A program made the position numbers and the translations under genes. A stretch of 7,450 nt of DNA from CAZPAH01 sp964584495 (GTDB taxonomy: Bacteria > Krumholzibacteriota > Krumholzibacteriia > Krumholzibacteriales > Krumholzibacteriaceae): the NCBI GenBank assembly GCA_964584495.1, contig CAZPAH010000131.1:1-7450 (forward strand), given 5' to 3'. The notes under the pieces are model-generated. The model was not told the DNA's origin, ran no database searches, and saw only the letters and a list, made by a program, of their open reading frames with translations. This document shows, one piece after another, positions 4,850 through 7,450 of the stretch (position 1 is its first letter; each line of letters begins with the position of its first letter).

Positions 4850-6874
4850 ATGCGGAAATCGGTAGTTACTCTTCTTGTATTGGTTCTGGTTTTGCCCCTC
4901 GCGGCAGCGGCCGAACTGCTGACGGTTGAAAAGTTCGAAGCGATGACAAGGGCCAGCGATCCACAGATATCGCCCGACGGCTCGATGATCGCATTCGTCG
5001 CTTCCGTGCCCGACATAGAGGAAAATCGTAATAAGACCGATATTTGGATGGTTCCCGCCAAGGGTGGGGAACCGGTGAAATTCGCGACGAGCAGCGGCGC
5101 CGATTATCACCCAAGGTGGTCGCCCGATGGGAAAAAACTGGCATTCGTCTCGACGAGGAGGGGTTCGGCGCAGATTTGGATCATTCCGACCGACGGCGGC
5201 GAGGCGGTTCAATTGACCGACCTGTCGACCGGGGCCAACGACCCCGTCTGGTCGCCCGACGGTAAACGTATAGTGTTCTATTCGTTCGTATATCCCGATT
5301 GTCCGAGCGATTCGTGCAACGCGGCCCGCGAGGAGGAGCGGGATTCGAATCCGGTAAAGGCAAGGGTTATCGAACATCTCCTTTACAGGCACTGGGATAG
5401 CTGGAAAGAGGGCAAGCGGAACCACCTTTTCGTCGTAGAGCTGGAGACGGGAGAGGCGAGGGATATCACACCGGGAAGAACGAGCGATTTCCCCACCTAT
5501 CCGTGGGGAGGCTCGGGAGAATACGCCTTTTCTCCCGATGGGAAGGAGATCTGCTGTGCTTCCAAGGTCGCCGATATGGAGGCCATATCGACAAATACCG
5601 ATCTTTTTGTAATCGATTGCGCCACGGATCAGATCAAAAAACTCACCTCCAACATGGCGGCCGATGAAAGCCCCGCCTACAGTCCCGACGGCAGGTATCT
5701 ATCCTACCGGTCCCAGGAAGTGCCGGGATTCGAGGCCGACCGGTGGAGACTGATGGTCCTGGACCGGAAAACGGGTGAAAGTCGGGAATCGACAGCCGGA
5801 TTCGACCGGGGTGTTTCCGACTACAGTTGGGCGCCCGATTCGAGGAAGATCTATTTCACCGCCGGCGATAATGGAAACAGCTCGCTTTTCAGCCTGGATC
5901 TGAAGAAGGGCAAAATCGAGAAACTCCTCGGGAAATGCAATAACGGTTCTCCGAAGGTCAGCCCCGATGGAAAAACCATCGTGTTCACGAGGAGGAGCTT
6001 CGATTTCCCGCATTCGATCTGGAGGATCTCGTCAAAGGGTAAGAACCTGTCCAGAATAACTAATTTCAACCGTGACGTGCTCGATGCGCTCGAGATTAAC
6101 TCGGCCGAAAGCATAAGCTACAAAGGAGCCGAGGGTGTCGATATTCAGGCTTTTCTGATAAAGCCGCCGAGATTCGACTCCTCGAAGCGATATCCCGCGA
6201 TCATGTTGATACACGGAGGTCCGCAGTCGGCTTTCATCGACTCATGGTACACAAACTGGAACGCCCAGACATTCGCTTCAGCCGGGTACGTGATATTCAT
6301 ACCGAATTTTCACGGTAGTGACGGGTTCGGTCAGGATTTCGTCAATTCCATCAGCGAGGATTGGGGAGGGAAATGCTACGAGGATATATTGAAAGGGTTG
6401 GATTACCTTTCCGATCTCCCCTATGTCGATCCGAATCGGGTCGGGGCCGCAGGGGCGTCTTACGGCGGCTACATGGTCAACTGGATCGAGGGCCATACCG
6501 ACCGGTTCGCCTGTCTCGTGTCGATGGCCGGAGCATACAACCTTTTCAGCAAATACGGCGTGACCGAGGAACTCTGGTTTCCCGAATGGGACCTCGGGGG
6601 AACCCCCTGGAGCAACAAGGAAGGTTACGAGAGATGGAGTCCCCACAACTTCGCAGAGAATTTCAAAACGCCGTGCCTGGTGGTTCACGGAGAGAATGAT
6701 TTCCGGGTTCCAGTGGGAGAGGGGTTGCAGATGTTCACCGCTCTACAGAGGCAGGGGGTGCCGTCGAAGCTGATATATTTCCCCGACGAGGGTCACTGGG
6801 TTTTAAAGCACAAGAACAATATATTTTATTACACGCAGTTTCTCGATTGGATGAACAGATACCTGAAGGAATGA
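4850..6874 (+). CDS. Exported S9 family serine peptidase (prolyl oligopeptidase superfamily, DPP V/acylaminoacyl-peptidase type)
   Basis: The 674-residue enzyme starts at ATG, seven bases after GGGAGG (4837-4842). Residues 1-21 form a signal peptide (MRKS, a Leu/Val core, then AAAA) with likely cleavage before Glu22, so it acts in the periplasm or outside the cell. An N-terminal beta-propeller follows, with seven SPDG-type repeats at about 41, 91, 135, 228, 278, 328 (APDS) and 371. The alpha/beta-hydrolase domain starts near 430: HGGP (455-458) near the oxyanion site, nucleophile Ser537 in GASYGGYM, Asp617 in GENDFRVP and His649 in DEGHW, a complete catalytic triad. S9 enzymes of this type cleave dipeptides or acyl-amino acids from short peptides. 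The length and a YRHWDSWKEGKRNHLF segment (about 182-197) fit DPP V-like S9C members, but exact specificity is uncertain. Two close cysteines (YPDCPSDSC) could form a disulfide. It probably supports peptide scavenging. Confidence 0.95.
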   Translation: MRKSVVTLLVLVLVLPLAAAAELLTVEKFEAMTRASDPQISPDGSMIAFVASVPDIEENRNKTDIWMVPAKGGEPVKFATSSGADYHPRWSPDGKKLAFVSTRRGSAQIWIIPTDGGEAVQLTDLSTGANDPVWSPDGKRIVFYSFVYPDCPSDSCNAAREEERDSNPVKARVIEHLLYRHWDSWKEGKRNHLFVVELETGEARDITPGRTSDFPTYPWGGSGEYAFSPDGKEICCASKVADMEAISTNTDLFVIDCATDQIKKLTSNMAADESPAYSPDGRYLSYRSQEVPGFEADRWRLMVLDRKTGESRESTAGFDRGVSDYSWAPDSRKIYFTAGDNGNSSLFSLDLKKGKIEKLLGKCNNGSPKVSPDGKTIVFTRRSFDFPHSIWRISSKGKNLSRITNFNRDVLDALEINSAESISYKGAEGVDIQAFLIKPPRFDSSKRYPAIMLIHGGPQSAFIDSWYTNWNAQTFASAGYVIFIPNFHGSDGFGQDFVNSISEDWGGKCYEDILKGLDYLSDLPYVDPNRVGAAGASYGGYMVNWIEGHTDRFACLVSMAGAYNLFSKYGVTEELWFPEWDLGGTPWSNKEGYERWSPHNFAENFKTPCLVVHGENDFRVPVGEGLQMFTALQRQGVPSKLIYFPDEGHWVLKHKNNIFYYTQFLDWMNRYLKE

Positions 6875-6890
6875 TTTATCCGTATATCGG

Positions 6891-7450
6891 TCAGGGACAA
6901 TCAAGGTCCGGGGAAGTGGCGATACCGTATCTCTCGCCTTCTTCTCCGGGCCTCGAATACTCATCCCCTTCGTACGATTCGATCCATTCACCGGACGTGG
7001 AAATTACGACCAGCCTGTCGTTTCTCCTGTCGATCAGGTAAAGATTATCGTCGAGCAGGGTCAGGTCCCCCCAACGGCCCGCCAGCGTGTGGTTGCCCCC
7101 GGCGTGTGCATAGAAGTCGAAGAAATCGCTCTCCCAGGCCCCGCCGGCGGTCAGGCGGCCTATACTTCTGTTATAGAGGTTTCCGTCAAGAGTTATATAT
7201 ATCGTTCCGGAGCTGTCCGCGCACATCCCTTTCGGCTCGATGGCGGTCAGGTTGACGCTGTGGAGCGTTTCGAGACTGGTGTTGTGTGTTCTCCCGTCCC
7301 AGTACAGCCTATCGATAGAGAACGAAGCCGTTGTTCCCGAAAGGAAGTAGAAAGCCCTGATAACAGGATCGAAGGCGAAATTCTCTACTAGGATCGAATT
7401 GTAGGGAAATTCGAGATAAGGAGCTGCGGGCGAACAGCCTATCTTATAAA
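6891..7450 (-). CDS. NHL/YWTD-like beta-propeller protein, C-terminal part (5' end beyond right edge)
   Basis: Read on the - strand, the frame is open from the window edge to TGA at 6893-6891, giving about 186 residues. The ATG at 7226 lies inside a blade (EPKGMCADSSG) and is not the start. Repeated segments resemble NHL or YWTD propeller blades: IDRLYWDGRTHNTSLETL, then PKGMCADSSGTIYITLDGNL, then GDLTLLDDNLYLIDRRNDRL followed by VVISTSGEWIESY. Each has the glycine turn, the aromatic-hydrophobic strand (IYIT, LYLID) and, in one, the DRRNDRLVV pattern typical of NHL repeats. Such propellers are usually scaffolds or binding surfaces, often exported; no enzyme motif is visible. The protein ends SPDLDCP. 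It converges on the peptidase gene with 16 bases between stop codons. The N-terminus is not in the window, so total length and any signal peptide are unknown. Confidence 0.75.
   Translation of the reverse strand, partial: YKIGCSPAAPYLEFPYNSILVENFAFDPVIRAFYFLSGTTASFSIDRLYWDGRTHNTSLETLHSVNLTAIEPKGMCADSSGTIYITLDGNLYNRSIGRLTAGGAWESDFFDFYAHAGGNHTLAGRWGDLTLLDDNLYLIDRRNDRLVVISTSGEWIESYEGDEYSRPGEEGERYGIATSPDLDCP

Noticed and set aside
4823..5425. A 200-residue open frame on the - strand inside the peptidase gene
   Set aside because: It is antisense to the signal peptide and propeller of a clearly real gene, with no family resemblance.
7422..7445. KIGCSP near the right edge as a lipoprotein signal (lipobox) and the true N-terminus of the propeller protein
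   Set aside because: Position -3 is Lys where Leu is expected, and the remaining 180 or so residues are too short for a full propeller, so the start most likely lies further out.

Overview
The window reads as a stretch of bacterial chromosome, with genes packed tightly and mostly on the + strand. GC content looks mid-range, by eye in the low to mid 50s percent. Signals are standard: sigma70-type promoters, Shine-Dalgarno sites matching the usual 16S tail, and intrinsic termination. A secreted S9 peptidase and a membrane HD-GYP protein suggest a Gram-negative or diderm-like environmental bacterium, but nothing fixes the phylum. No rRNA, tRNA, insertion sequence, phage gene or CRISPR array is visible.

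Layout. Bases 1-224 hold the C-terminal end of a PfkB-family sugar or nucleoside kinase. After an intergenic region with a good extended -10 promoter comes a three-gene run in one direction. It contains an uncharacterised 268-residue protein (387-1193), a seven-helix membrane protein with an intact HD-GYP cyclic-di-GMP phosphodiesterase domain (1379-2695), and the purine enzyme PurM (2712-3731). All three appear to start with TTG, each behind a well-placed Shine-Dalgarno. PurM follows the HD-GYP gene by 16 bases.

A 272-base intergenic region with one strong and one partial promoter leads into two tandem paralogous STAS proteins of the anti-sigma-factor-antagonist type (4004-4345 and 4391-4732). 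A bipartite hairpin with a run of eight T closes this unit. The next gene encodes an exported S9 serine peptidase of the DPP V/acylaminoacyl-peptidase type (4850-6874), with a seven-repeat propeller and a complete Ser-Asp-His triad. Facing it on the - strand, 16 bases away, is the C-terminal part of an NHL/YWTD-like beta-propeller protein that continues beyond the right edge.

How the genes fit together. The region mixes housekeeping (PurM, the kinase), signalling (HD-GYP, STAS pair) and periplasmic proteolysis. The most coherent unit is unknown protein, HD-GYP, PurM. Coupling a c-di-GMP hydrolase to purine synthesis is suggestive, but the link is inferred from position only. No clear new system is demonstrated. 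The best leads are the unknown 268-residue protein with its HD-GYP partner, and the STAS pair, which has no kinase or phosphatase beside it in this window.
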